A stretch of DNA of 64,000 bases from positions 582,001 through 646,000 of the forward strand of contig NZ_CP039649.1 in the NCBI RefSeq assembly GCF_004923315.1, written 5' to 3'. This document shows, piece by piece, positions 26,448 through 35,066 of this stretch; positions within the stretch are counted from its first letter, which is position 1; the number at the start of each line of letters is the position of its first letter. Position numbers and translations under genes: made by a program. This DNA comes from Azospirillum sp. TSA2s (GTDB taxonomy: Bacteria; Pseudomonadota; Alphaproteobacteria; Azospirillales; Azospirillaceae). The notes beneath the pieces were generated by a model, which saw nothing but the letters and a program-made list of their open reading frames with translations, was not told the origin of the DNA and did no database searches.

Positions 26448-27727
26448 TGTTCGACCTGATCCTGCGCCGCGCCACCCTTCCGGATGGCCGCAGCGGCATC
26501 GACATCGGCGTCATGGACGGCCGCATCGCCGCGGTCGAAGCCAATCTGGCTGGCGAGGCCGCCTCCGAAATCGACGCCACCGGCCGGCTGGTCACCCCGC
26601 CCTTCGTCGATTCCCATTTCCACATGGACAGCACGCTCAGCTACGGCCTGCCGCGGGTGAACCAGAGCGGCACGCTGCTGGAGGGCATCGCGCTGTGGGG
26701 CGAGCTGAAGCCGCAGCTGGTGCAGGACGCCATCGTCGAGCGGGCGCTCGCCTACTGCGACTGGGCGGTCGGGCGCGGGTTGCTGGCGATCCGCAGCCAT
26801 GTCGACGTCTGCGATCCGCGCCTCCTGGCGGTCGAAGCGCTGCTGGACGTCAAGAAGCGCGTCTCCCCCTATCTCGACCTGCAGTTGGTCGCCTTCCCGC
26901 AGGACGGCGTCCTGCGCTCAGCCGGCACCGAGGAACTGCTGCGCCGCGCGCTGGACATGGGCGTCGACGTGGTCGGCGGCATCCCGCATTTCGAGCGCAC
27001 CATGGCCGACGGTGCGGCGTCGGTCCGGCTGCTCTGCGAGATCGCGGCGGAGCGCGGGCTGTTGGTCGACATGCATTGCGACGAGACCGACGACCCGCTG
27101 TCCCGCCATGTCGAGACGCTGGCCTACGAGACGCAGCGGCTGGGACTGCAGGGCCGGGTGACCGGATCGCACCTGACCTCCATGCACTCCATGGACAATT
27201 ACTATGTCTCCAAGCTGATCCCGCTGATGGCGGAGGCTCGGCTGGGGGTGATCGCCAACCCGTTGATCAACATCGTCCTCCAGGGCCGCCACGACACCTA
27301 TCCCAAGCGCCGCGGCATGACCCGCGTGCCAGAGTTGATGGCCGCCGGCCTGACGGTCGCCTTCGGGCATGACTGCGTGATGGACCCCTGGTATCCGCTG
27401 GGCTCCGGCGACATGCTGGAGGTGGCGCATATGGGCCTGCATGTCGGGCAGATGACCGGCCAGGACGGCATCAAGGCCGCCTTCGACGCGGTGACGGTCA
27501 ACCCGGCCCGCCTGCTGCATCTGGACGGCTACGGGTTGGAACCCGGCTGCAACGCCGATCTCGTGGTGCTCCAGGCTGGCAGTGCCGTGGAGGCGATCCG
27601 CACCCGCGCCGCCCGCCTGTTCGTCCTGCGCCGTGGCCGGATCGTCAGCCGCTGCGAGCCGGTGCAGGCGAAGCTCGACCTGCCGGGCCGGCCGCAAACG
27701 GTCGATTTCCTGCTGAACCGGGGGTGA
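26447..27727 (+). CDS. codA: cytosine deaminase family (CodA) amidohydrolase
   Basis: A 426-residue metal-dependent amidohydrolase. All catalytic positions of E. coli CodA are present at a constant offset of -4: His57 and His59 (HFHMD), Gln152, His210 and Glu213 (HCDE), His242 and Asp309. CodA turns cytosine into uracil. One notable change is Cys310 in FGHDCVMDPWYP where E. coli CodA has Asp314, a residue lying over the pyrimidine ring. Substrate may therefore be cytosine, a C5-modified cytosine or isoguanine. GCAAAGGAGA precedes the start. Confidence 0.85.
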   Translation: MFDLILRRATLPDGRSGIDIGVMDGRIAAVEANLAGEAASEIDATGRLVTPPFVDSHFHMDSTLSYGLPRVNQSGTLLEGIALWGELKPQLVQDAIVERALAYCDWAVGRGLLAIRSHVDVCDPRLLAVEALLDVKKRVSPYLDLQLVAFPQDGVLRSAGTEELLRRALDMGVDVVGGIPHFERTMADGAASVRLLCEIAAERGLLVDMHCDETDDPLSRHVETLAYETQRLGLQGRVTGSHLTSMHSMDNYYVSKLIPLMAEARLGVIANPLINIVLQGRHDTYPKRRGMTRVPELMAAGLTVAFGHDCVMDPWYPLGSGDMLEVAHMGLHVGQMTGQDGIKAAFDAVTVNPARLLHLDGYGLEPGCNADLVVLQAGSAVEAIRTRAARLFVLRRGRIVSRCEPVQAKLDLPGRPQTVDFLLNRG

Positions 27728-27741
27728 GGCGTAGAAATAGG

Positions 27742-27912
27742 CCCTCTCCCGTCCCGGGAGAGGGAGGGGACCCGCGCCGAAGGCGTGGGGAGGGTGAGGG
27801 GTGATCCAAGAATCCTGAAGCGCTTGGCCCCGAAGCGCATGGCTTCGTGCCCAATCCCTCACCCTTCCCAAGCTTCGCTTGGGCCCCTTCCCTCTCCCGG
27901 GGCGGGAGAGGG
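27742..27912. repeat. nested palindromic intergenic repeat, copy B
   Basis: 171 bp between the convergent codA and hisC genes. The two ends are inverted copies of about 58 bp. Each begins with a small palindrome (CCCTCTCCCG...CGGGAGAGGG), then a variable hairpin, then GGGTGAGGG. The inner hairpins are CCCGCGCC-GAA-GGCGTGGG on the left and, read on the other strand, CCCAAGC-GAA-GCTTGGG on the right. Confidence 0.88.
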
Positions 27913-27929
27913 AGAGTCACGGCAGGCCC

Positions 27930-29021
27930 TTACGCCTTCAAAAAGTCTCGCAGCGCGTCGGCCACCGTGCGCATTTCCTGTTCGGTGCCGATGGTGACGC
28001 GCAGGCAGCTCGGCAGGCCGTAGGACGGCATCTGGCGGACCAGGATGCCGCGGGCCTTCAGGAACTGGCGCGCGGCCTCGGCGTCGTCCTTGCCGGCGGG
28101 CTGGCCCTTGAAATCGACCAGGACGAAGTTGGTGACGCTGGGATGCACCGTCAGGCCCAACTCCCGCACGGTGGCGGAAAACCACTCGCGCCACTGCTCA
28201 TTGTGGCGGCGGGAGCGGTCGAGGAACTCGGCATCCTCCACCGCGGCGATGCCGGCGACATGGGCGGCGGTGGACACGTTGAAGGGACCGCGCACCCGGT
28301 TCAGCACGTCGACGATCCCGGCCGGGCCATAGCACCAGCCGATGCGCAGCGAGCCCAGCGCGAAGATCTTCGAGAAGGTGCGGGTCATCACCACGTTCGG
28401 GAACTTCTCCACCAGCTCCTCGCCGGCGGTGTAGTCGTCCTTGTTCATGTATTCGGCATAGGCCGCGTCGATGACCAGGATGACGTCGGAGGGCAGGCCG
28501 GCATGCAGCCGCGCCACCTCCGACGCCGGCAGATAGGTGCCGGTCGGGTTGTTCGGGTTGGCGAGGAAGACCAGACGGGTGCGCGGAGTGACGCGGGCCA
28601 GCAGATTGTCGACGCTGGCGGTCAGCCCGTCCTCCGGCGCGGTCACCGGGGTGGCGCCGACCGACTTGGCGCCGATCGGGTACATCAGGAAGCCGTACTG
28701 CGAATACAGCACCTCGTCGCCCGGCCCGGCATAGGAGCGGATCAGCAGGCTGATGATCTCGTCCGACCCGGCGCCGCAGACGATGCGGTCGGCATCCAGG
28801 TTGAAGCGCTTGGCGATGGCGCCGCGCAGGGCCGCCGAGGCGCCGTCCGGATAGCGATGCAGGGTGGACGCCGCCGCCGTATAGGCCTCCATCGCCTTCG
28901 GGCTCGGTCCCAGCGCCCCTTCGTTGGAGGCGAGACGGATATGACCCTGATGCTCGCCGCCGACATAGGCGGCGATGTCGAGAATCCCCGGACGCGGCTG
29001 CGGGCCGTTCGGCTGGGTCAT
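27930..29021 (-). CDS. hisC: histidinol-phosphate aminotransferase family
   Basis: A 363-residue fold-type I PLP aminotransferase. It contains the substrate segment IRLASNEGALGPSP, NPNNPTGTYLP, VIDAAYAEY (Asp and Tyr that hold PLP) and the Schiff-base Lys in TRTFSKIFALGSLRIGW. HisC transaminates histidinol phosphate. Many alphaproteobacterial copies next to chorismate genes also, or instead, transaminate aromatic keto acids. Its position 136 bases after the chorismate mutase gene favours an aromatic role. The start at 29021 has GGAAGG upstream. Confidence 0.88.
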   Translation of the reverse strand: MTQPNGPQPRPGILDIAAYVGGEHQGHIRLASNEGALGPSPKAMEAYTAAASTLHRYPDGASAALRGAIAKRFNLDADRIVCGAGSDEIISLLIRSYAGPGDEVLYSQYGFLMYPIGAKSVGATPVTAPEDGLTASVDNLLARVTPRTRLVFLANPNNPTGTYLPASEVARLHAGLPSDVILVIDAAYAEYMNKDDYTAGEELVEKFPNVVMTRTFSKIFALGSLRIGWCYGPAGIVDVLNRVRGPFNVSTAAHVAGIAAVEDAEFLDRSRRHNEQWREWFSATVRELGLTVHPSVTNFVLVDFKGQPAGKDDAEAARQFLKARGILVRQMPSYGLPSCLRVTIGTEQEMRTVADALRDFLKA

Positions 29022-29156
29022 GGTCTGCTTACCTTCCGACAGAGAGGGATGGGTTGGAACAGGATGGAACAGAACCAGCGCTGGTGTTCCATCGCAGGAA
29101 ATGGGGAGGCAGGATAAGGCAGGAGCCGCCCCGGCGGCTCGCCCCAAAAGCGCGCA

Positions 29157-30050
29157 TCAGCCCAGATGCAGCGGCACGGCATAGCCGCCGACGACGTTGA
29201 CCCGCACCGGGATGTCGCCCGACCGTTCCAGCAGCTTGGCGAGGCGGGGGTCGGCCTGCCCGACGAAGTCGGCGATCTCGACCAGATGGACCGACGGGCC
29301 GCCGCCGCTCATCCCGGTGGCATGGCCGGCCGGGTGCCAGGTGCAGAAACCGACCGGCGGCAGGCCGCAGGCCTCCAGCAGGTCCTTCAGCCGGCCGCGG
29401 CTGAGGTCGCCGCCGATCTCGATGCTCAGCAGCGTGCGGTCGTCGCCGGTCGGCTCGTGCGGGACGGCGGCGATGGCCAGCGCGTCGCGATTCTCGCCGC
29501 GGGCATTGCCGCGCCCGCCGAAGGGCAGGCGCGCCACCACCTGCGGCCGGCCGGCATCGGCCGATACCAGAAAGCGCCACCAGGGGTCCGAGTCGTCCTC
29601 CGCCGGATAGGGCACCACGGCGACGGTCGCCGTCCCCTCCGACACCGCACGCAGCGCGGCGGCCGGCGTGTTCACGGCAGTCATCGGCACGAAGCCGCCG
29701 AAATGGTCGCGGGCGACGTCCCAGAATCCACGGCGGTCCTCCGGCGCATAGACGGCGACGGCGAAGGGACCCTGCATGCGGGTGAAGGCGGTGATCATCT
29801 CCCGCCAGATGCGCACCACGACTTGGGCGGGGAAGGAACCGGCATGGCGGGCCATCAGGCGGCGGAGGATCGTCGCCTCCCGCGCCGGGCGCAGAATGAT
29901 CGGCTGCGTGCCGTTTTCGGCCGCGCCATTGCCCTTCGCCGCCCCGATGCGTTCCACCACGGCGGCGCGGCGCATCAGCAGGTCATGGATCGCGTCGTCG
30001 ATCTGGTCGATCTCGCGGCGCAAATCGTCGAGCGGGGTCCGGGCGGCCAT
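29157..30050 (-). CDS. chorismate mutase with a degenerate prephenate-dehydratase-like domain
   Basis: A 297-residue protein. Residues about 5-95 are an AroQ-type chorismate mutase helix domain (LDDLRREIDQIDDAIHDLL, RIGAAKG, REATILRRLM). The rest follows the layout of prephenate dehydratase plus an ACT-like end. However, the catalytic Thr-Arg-Phe motif is replaced by WWRF and the usual GP(E/R)G(T/S)FS start reads GPFAVAVYAPED. Mutase activity is likely. Dehydratase activity is doubtful, and the C-terminal part may be regulatory. It precedes hisC in the same direction. Confidence 0.8.
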   Translation of the reverse strand: MAARTPLDDLRREIDQIDDAIHDLLMRRAAVVERIGAAKGNGAAENGTQPIILRPAREATILRRLMARHAGSFPAQVVVRIWREMITAFTRMQGPFAVAVYAPEDRRGFWDVARDHFGGFVPMTAVNTPAAALRAVSEGTATVAVVPYPAEDDSDPWWRFLVSADAGRPQVVARLPFGGRGNARGENRDALAIAAVPHEPTGDDRTLLSIEIGGDLSRGRLKDLLEACGLPPVGFCTWHPAGHATGMSGGGPSVHLVEIADFVGQADPRLAKLLERSGDIPVRVNVVGGYAVPLHLG

Positions 30051-30120
30051 GGGTCAGAAAACCATCGAATGCAAAGCCGGTTAGTAGTAGTCCGCATGCG
30101 CCCTGAAATCAAAGAAAACA

Positions 30121-30150
30121 TTGACACTCTTGAGGCCGGCTTCGTAGCTA
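30121..30150 (+). promoter_or_regulatory. predicted sigma-70-type promoter of metX
   Basis: A consensus -35 TTGACA at 30121-30126 is followed after 18 bases by TAGCTA (30145-30150). Transcription would start near 30157, leaving a leader of about 90 bases before metX. I checked the leader for SAM-II landmarks and did not find them. Confidence 0.55.
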
Positions 30151-30249
30151 TACCCTCCCGTTCCGCCACAGCTCTCTGACGGTCTCCGCCAAGGCGCCGC
30201 GAGGCTGGAAATCCCGAAGGCCAGAACCGCTTTCAAGGCACGAAACGAC

Positions 30250-31479
30250 ATGTCCGCGCCCACCTCCGCGCCGCAATCTCCCCTGGTCACCCCGGCCGCC
30301 GACAGTGCGGCCCCCAATGACCAAGTCATGCCGGGCAAGCGCGTGCGTCTGGCGGTGGACCGGCCGATGCGGCTGGACAGCGGGGTGGAGATCGGCGGCT
30401 TCCAGATCGCCTACCAGACCTACGGCACGCTGAACGCCGACAAATCCAACGCCATCATGATCTGCCACGCCCTGACCGGCGACCATTTCGTGGTGGAGAA
30501 GCACCCCGTCACCGGCAAGGCCGGCTGGTGGGAGATGCTGGTCGGCCCCGGCAAGCCGGTGGACACCGACCGCTATTTCGTCATCTGCTCCAACGTGCTG
30601 GGCGGCTGCCTGGGCAGCACCGGGCCGAAGGACATCGACCCGGCCACCGGCCAGCCCTATGGCCTGTCCTTCCCGGTGGTGACCATCGGCGACATGGTGC
30701 GGGCGCAGAAGCTGCTGGTCGAGCATCTCGGCATCGAAAAGCTGTTCTGCGTCGTCGGCGGCTCGATGGGCGGGATGCAGGTGCTGCAATGGGCGGTGGC
30801 CTATCCCGAATCGGTGTTCGCCGCGGTGCCCATCGCCACCGCCGCCCGCCATTCGGCGCAGAACATCGCCTTCCACGAGGTCGGGCGCCAGGCGATCATG
30901 GCCGACCCGAACTGGCGCGGCGGCAACTATCTGCTGGAAGGCACCAAGCCGGAGGCCGGTCTGGCCGTCGCCCGCATGGCCGCCCACATCACCTATCTGT
31001 CGGAAGCGGCGCTGCACCGCAAATTCGGCCGCAACCTGCAGGACCGCAAGGCGGTCACCTACGGCTTCGACGCCGATTTCCAGGTGGAAAGCTATCTGCG
31101 CTACCAGGGGGCGGCCTTCGTCGAGCGGTTCGACGCCAACTCCTACCTCTACATCACGCGGGCGATGGATTATTTCGACCTCGCCGCCGATGCCGGGGGC
31201 ACGCTGGCCAACGCCTTCCGGCCGGGGGGCAAGACGACGCCGGTGCGCTTCTGCCTTGCCAGCTTCTCCAGCGACTGGCTGTTCCCGACCTCGGAATCGC
31301 GGGCCATCGTGCATGCGCTGAACGCCGTCGCCGCCAATGTCAGCTTCGTGGAGATCGAGACCGACAAGGGCCACGACGCCTTCCTGCTGGACGAGCCGGA
31401 GTTCCATCAGGTCATCCACGGCTTCCTGGAGGGCTGCGCCGAGCATCGCGGCCTGTCCGCCCGCCGCCGCGCGCGCTGA
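30250..31479 (+). CDS. metX: homoserine O-acetyltransferase
   Basis: A 409-residue alpha/beta-hydrolase-fold acyltransferase that activates homoserine for methionine synthesis. The nucleophile is Ser172 in VGGSMGGMQVLQW. The catalytic His lies in DKGHDAFLLDE near the C-terminus, and the Asp precedes it in the LASFSSDWLFPTSES strand. The first 35 residues are a Pro/Ser/Ala-rich extension. The metX-metW pair is typical of alphaproteobacteria. MetX and succinyl-specific variants cannot be told apart here. Confidence 0.93.
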   Translation: MSAPTSAPQSPLVTPAADSAAPNDQVMPGKRVRLAVDRPMRLDSGVEIGGFQIAYQTYGTLNADKSNAIMICHALTGDHFVVEKHPVTGKAGWWEMLVGPGKPVDTDRYFVICSNVLGGCLGSTGPKDIDPATGQPYGLSFPVVTIGDMVRAQKLLVEHLGIEKLFCVVGGSMGGMQVLQWAVAYPESVFAAVPIATAARHSAQNIAFHEVGRQAIMADPNWRGGNYLLEGTKPEAGLAVARMAAHITYLSEAALHRKFGRNLQDRKAVTYGFDADFQVESYLRYQGAAFVERFDANSYLYITRAMDYFDLAADAGGTLANAFRPGGKTTPVRFCLASFSSDWLFPTSESRAIVHALNAVAANVSFVEIETDKGHDAFLLDEPEFHQVIHGFLEGCAEHRGLSARRRAR

Positions 31480-31499
31480 TTGGGGCAGAACGACCGACC

Positions 31500-32111
31500 A
31501 TGGTGGACATTCGCGACGACCTGAAGCTGATCGCCGAGATGGTGGAGCCGAACAGCCGCGTGCTGGACGTCGGCTGCGGCGACGGCGCCCTGCTGGACTA
31601 TCTGACCCATGCCAAGAACGTCGACGGGCGCGGCATCGAACTCAGCATGGACGGCGTGCGGCAATGCGTGGCGCACGGCCTGTCGGTGATCCAGGGCGAT
31701 GCCGAGACCGACCTGAAGGACTATCCCGCCGGCGCCTTCGACTATGTCATCCTGGGCCAGACCCTGCAGGCTATGCGGCAGCCGCGCGACGTGCTGCAGA
31801 TGATGTGCCGCATCGGCCGCCGCGCCATCGTGTCGGTTCCCAATTTCGGCTATTGGCGGGTGCGGTTGCAGTTGATGCTGACCGGCCGCATGCCGGTGAC
31901 GGAAAAGCTGGGCTACCAGTGGTGGGAAACGCCCAACATCCATTTCTGCACGCTGCGCGACTTCGTCGTGCTGACGGAAGAGATGGGCATCACCATCGAG
32001 CAGACCCGCATCATCGACCGCGCCGGCCGGGTGACGAGCCACGCCCATTCCGGCCTCGCCAACCTGCTGGGCGAACAGGGCGTCTTCCTGCTGCGCGGCA
32101 ACGGCGGGTGA
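31500..32111 (+). CDS. metW: methionine biosynthesis protein MetW
   Basis: A 203-residue SAM-methyltransferase-fold protein with the glycine motif VLDVGCGDGALLDYL near residue 25. MetW always accompanies MetX and is thought to activate or stabilise the homoserine acetyltransferase. The family hallmarks QAMRQPRDVL, VSVPNFGYWRVR and QWWETPNIHFCT are present. It begins 20 bases after metX, so the two form an operon. Confidence 0.93.
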   Translation: MVDIRDDLKLIAEMVEPNSRVLDVGCGDGALLDYLTHAKNVDGRGIELSMDGVRQCVAHGLSVIQGDAETDLKDYPAGAFDYVILGQTLQAMRQPRDVLQMMCRIGRRAIVSVPNFGYWRVRLQLMLTGRMPVTEKLGYQWWETPNIHFCTLRDFVVLTEEMGITIEQTRIIDRAGRVTSHAHSGLANLLGEQGVFLLRGNGG

Positions 32112-32187
32112 TGGTTTTCCGGTGAGGGCGGGAACTTCCCGCCTCCCATCCTGTTCTTGATACGTTCCTTTCTAAGAGGCACGGATC

Positions 32188-32442
32188 ATGACCAGCAAGC
32201 ACACCGACGACCGCCGGAGCCATTCCGAGCACGAGAACCCGAAGACCGGCGAGGACCACTCCAACCGCGACAAGAACCCCGACGACTGGACCACCGGCGA
32301 CGAGCCGATGACCGGCGCCCAGGCGTCCTACCTGAAGACGCTGAGCGAGGAAGCCGGCGAGTCCTTCGACGACGGCCTGAGCAAGGCGGAAGCGTCGAAA
32401 CGGATCGACGCGCTGCAGGACAAGACCGGACGCGGGAAGTAA
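32188..32442 (+). CDS. small hydrophilic protein, DUF3072 type
   Basis: An 84-residue, highly charged protein. The N-terminal half is rich in Asp, Glu, His and Lys and probably disordered. The C-terminal half has the DUF3072 core: TGDEPMTGAQASYLKTLSEE, then a second helix KAEASKRIDALQ. An AAGAGG-type site precedes the ATG. Function unknown. It opens with MTSKH, like the two small proteins at 34878 and 35067, which suggests a related role. Confidence 0.82.
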   Translation: MTSKHTDDRRSHSEHENPKTGEDHSNRDKNPDDWTTGDEPMTGAQASYLKTLSEEAGESFDDGLSKAEASKRIDALQDKTGRGK

Positions 32443-32459
32443 GGGGGTAGGGATATGCG

Positions 32460-32611
32460 CCCTCTCCCGCCCCGGGAGAGGGAGGGGACCCGCGAAGCGG
32501 GGAGGGTGAGGGGTGATCCAAGAATCCTGAAGCGCATGGTTCCTTGTATTACCCCTCACCCTTCCCACCGCTTTGCGGTGGGCCCCTTCCCTCTCCCGGG
32601 ACGGGAGAGGG
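32460..32611. repeat. nested palindromic intergenic repeat, copy C
   Basis: 152 bp between tandem genes DUF3072 and the PRC-barrel-like gene. Same outer arms as copy B. Inner hairpins are CCCGC-GAA-GCGGG on the left and, on the other strand, CCCACCGC-AAA-GCGGTGGG on the right. The centre shares AAGAATCCTGAAGCGC with copy B. Confidence 0.88.
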
Positions 32612-32699
32612 AGTTTTCCGCGAAGCACCGTCGGCAACCCCAGGGCACGTTCCGCTGTTAATCAGGGCGATACCGAATCCGAACGGAAGGGTCGCCCTT

Positions 32700-33278
32700 A
32701 TGCTCCGCCCCCTGTTGCTCCTGCCGGCCGCGGCGCTGCTGCTGACCGGCACCGCCATTGCCCAGACCACACCGGCACCGGGCGCCACCGCCTCGCCGCC
32801 GCTGATGACCGCGCCGCGGCCGGACGACCAGCCGGCGACCGGGGCGATCACCTCCCCGCCGGGGGTCAGCGGCGAGGCTCCCTCTCACGAGGTGCAGAAC
32901 CCCGCGCCACCGGTAACCGGTGGGCAGGGCTCGTCGCCGCCGGTGGCGGCCCTGCCGCCGGCCGCGCTCAACCCCGATCAGGCGCGGGCAATGGTGGGGA
33001 ATGAGTTGCGCACCAATGACGGTCAGCCGGCCGGCCGCATCCTCGACTTCACCATGGACCAGACCGGCGACCGGGTGGACCGCATCGTCGTGGCACCCAA
33101 CGAGGTGCTGGGGCTGGGCGAGAAGCTGGTGGCGCTTCCGGCCGACATGCTGGGCAATGGTCCGACCGGGCCGGTGCTGAACATCGGACAGGCGGACTTC
33201 GCCAAGGCGCCGACCTTCGCCTACGGCGACGAGCCGACGCTGACCCGGCCCGAAAGCCAGCAGCCGGACAAGCAATAG
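32700..33278 (+). CDS. secreted PRC-barrel-like protein
   Basis: A 192-residue protein with a Sec signal peptide (LLLLPAAALLLTGTAIAQ, cleavage at about residue 22) and a long Pro/Ala/Gly-rich linker. It ends in a small beta domain starting near LRTNDGQPAGRILDFTMDQ and continuing VDRIVVAPNEVLGLGEKLVALP, which fits the PRC-barrel pattern. Such proteins are common in alphaproteobacterial envelopes, with unknown function. The ATG at 32700 is the first codon after the palindromic repeat that gives a signal peptide. Confidence 0.72.
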   Translation: MLRPLLLLPAAALLLTGTAIAQTTPAPGATASPPLMTAPRPDDQPATGAITSPPGVSGEAPSHEVQNPAPPVTGGQGSSPPVAALPPAALNPDQARAMVGNELRTNDGQPAGRILDFTMDQTGDRVDRIVVAPNEVLGLGEKLVALPADMLGNGPTGPVLNIGQADFAKAPTFAYGDEPTLTRPESQQPDKQ

Positions 33279-33299
33279 GCCGGTCAGGCAAAAAGCTGG

Positions 33300-34730
33300 T
33301 CAGGCGGCAGCCGGGCGGCGGCGGAAGATGCCGGTCAGGCAGGCGACGAGGCACAGCCCGGCGCCCAGCCACAGCACCACGACGCTGCCGTCCGCCTTGC
33401 CGATGGCGGTGAAGACCAGACCGACGGTGGCGGCGCCCAGCGTCTGGCCCAGCAGGCGACCGGTCGCCTGGATGCCGCTGGCACCGCCGCTGCGCTCCTT
33501 CGGCGCGCTGCTGACCAGCACCTTGTTGTTCGGGGTCTGGAACAGGCCGAAGCCGAAGCCGGCAAGCGCCATCCGCCACACCATATCCAGCGTCGACGGA
33601 TCGGGCGGCAGCAGCGCCATCAGGGCAAGGCCGGTGGCGAACAGCGCCAGCCCGGCCGCCGCCAGCCGCGTCGGCTCGTAACGGTCGGCCAGCCGGCCGG
33701 AGATCGGGGCGACCAACGCCACCACCAGCGGCCAGGGCGTCATCAGCAGCCCCGATTCGGCCAGCGACCGATGCAGCACGTCCTCGAAGAAGAAGGGCAT
33801 GGCGACGAACACGATGTTCTGCGCCGCGAAGGAGCAGACCGAGGTCACCACCGACAGGGCGAAGACCGGCCGGCGCAGCAGATCCACCGGCAGCAAGGGG
33901 GCGGCCTGCGCCAGTTCGCGCCGCACCAGCGTCGCGCCGAGCGCCAGGGCCGCCGCCAGTTCCACCCCGACCTGCCAAGTGGGCTGGCTGCCGTCCACCC
34001 CCTTGAAGCCGACGATCAGCAGGCCGAGCGTGGCGGCGTTCAGCGCCGCGCTCAGCCAGTCGAAGCGGTGCCCGGCCGGGTTGGAAACCGGCATCGACCG
34101 CGCCGCCACCGCCAGCGCCGCCAGCCCCAGCGGCACATTGACCGCGAACAGCCAGGGCCAGGAGGCCACCGACAGGATCAGCGCCGCAAGGCTCGGTCCC
34201 GCCGCCGAGGACACCGCGACGATCATCGCGTTGTAGCCGACGCCGCGCCCGAGATGGGTGGAGGGGTAGATGTGGCGGACCAGCGCCAGATTGACGCTCA
34301 TGATCCCGGCGCCGCCGATGCCCTGCAACACGCGGGCGGCGGTCAGCAGCGGCAGGTTCGGCGACAGTGCACAGGCCAGCGAGGCCACGGTGAAGACCGC
34401 CAGACCGAACCAGTAGACCTTGCGATAGCCGATGATGTCGCCCAATGAGGCCAGCGGGAACAGCGCGACGGTGACCGCCAGCTGATAGGCGTTGACCACC
34501 CAGATGGCACCGGCGGCATCGACCGCGAACTCGCGCTGGATCGTCGGCAGGGCGATGTTTGCGACCACCCCGTCCAGCACCGCCATGATCAGCGCGACGG
34601 TCATCGCCGCCATCGCCCAATAGCGCTGCGGGGTCGGCAGCCCGTCCGACGCCGCGACGGGCGGCTGGCGAACGGCGGATGCTGCGGAGGCGAGAGGCTG
34701 GACGGGAAGATCTGGCATGGGGATCAGCAT
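33300..34730 (-). CDS. MFS multidrug-type transporter, DHA2 (14-helix) family
   Basis: A 476-residue membrane protein. Motif A-like GDIIGYRKVYWFG after helix 2, and LDGVVANIALPTIQREFAVD in helix 1, are typical of the EmrB/QacA drug:proton antiporters. RVLQGIGGAGIMSVNLALV is the motif C/B region. Start is ATG 34730 or 34718; neither has a clear ribosome site. The open frame continues to 35243 only because it runs opposite two real small genes. Substrate unknown. Confidence 0.85.
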   Translation of the reverse strand: MLIPMPDLPVQPLASAASAVRQPPVAASDGLPTPQRYWAMAAMTVALIMAVLDGVVANIALPTIQREFAVDAAGAIWVVNAYQLAVTVALFPLASLGDIIGYRKVYWFGLAVFTVASLACALSPNLPLLTAARVLQGIGGAGIMSVNLALVRHIYPSTHLGRGVGYNAMIVAVSSAAGPSLAALILSVASWPWLFAVNVPLGLAALAVAARSMPVSNPAGHRFDWLSAALNAATLGLLIVGFKGVDGSQPTWQVGVELAAALALGATLVRRELAQAAPLLPVDLLRRPVFALSVVTSVCSFAAQNIVFVAMPFFFEDVLHRSLAESGLLMTPWPLVVALVAPISGRLADRYEPTRLAAAGLALFATGLALMALLPPDPSTLDMVWRMALAGFGFGLFQTPNNKVLVSSAPKERSGGASGIQATGRLLGQTLGAATVGLVFTAIGKADGSVVVLWLGAGLCLVACLTGIFRRRPAAA

Positions 34731-34877
34731 AGAGTCCGATCCACTCTGTGCGGTCGCAGCAATTTCGCATGAAAGCATTGCGACAGCCGAGCGCAGGGCT
34801 GGGTCTCTATCCAACCGGAACCCCTCCCCCGCCCTCCTGTTGGAAGGAAACGCGAGCCAACAGCAAGGAGCGCCACC

Positions 34878-35063
34878 ATGACCAAGCACATCCCGCCCGT
34901 CCCGCCCGAGGGCCGTAGCGACAAGGGTCCCGGCGAACCGGCGACCAGCGCGACCCCCGACGATGGCGTCAGCAACCGCGGCGCCCCGAACACCAAGGAA
35001 CAGGGCCAGCAGGGCAACACCCGGCAGAACACCACCCACCAGGGCTATCAGCAGGATCGGTGA
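34878..35063 (+). CDS. small disordered hydrophilic protein
   Basis: A 61-residue protein rich in Pro, Gly, Thr, Asn and Gln with no hydrophobic core (the middle is EPATSATPDDGVSNRG, the end GYQQDR). AAGGAG stands 8 bases before the ATG, which is why I accept it over the antisense frame. It is followed 3 bases later by a similar small gene. I do not recognise a family. Composition suggests an intrinsically disordered, perhaps stress-induced protein. Confidence 0.68.
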   Translation: MTKHIPPVPPEGRSDKGPGEPATSATPDDGVSNRGAPNTKEQGQQGNTRQNTTHQGYQQDR

Positions 35064-35066
35064 GGC

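Noticed and set aside
30157..30249. A SAM riboswitch in the metX leader
   Set aside because: I looked for SAM-II landmarks (GATTTAA-like and GCTAAA-like blocks within a pseudoknot) and for a SAM-I core, and found neither. The leader has only unspecific G/C stems.
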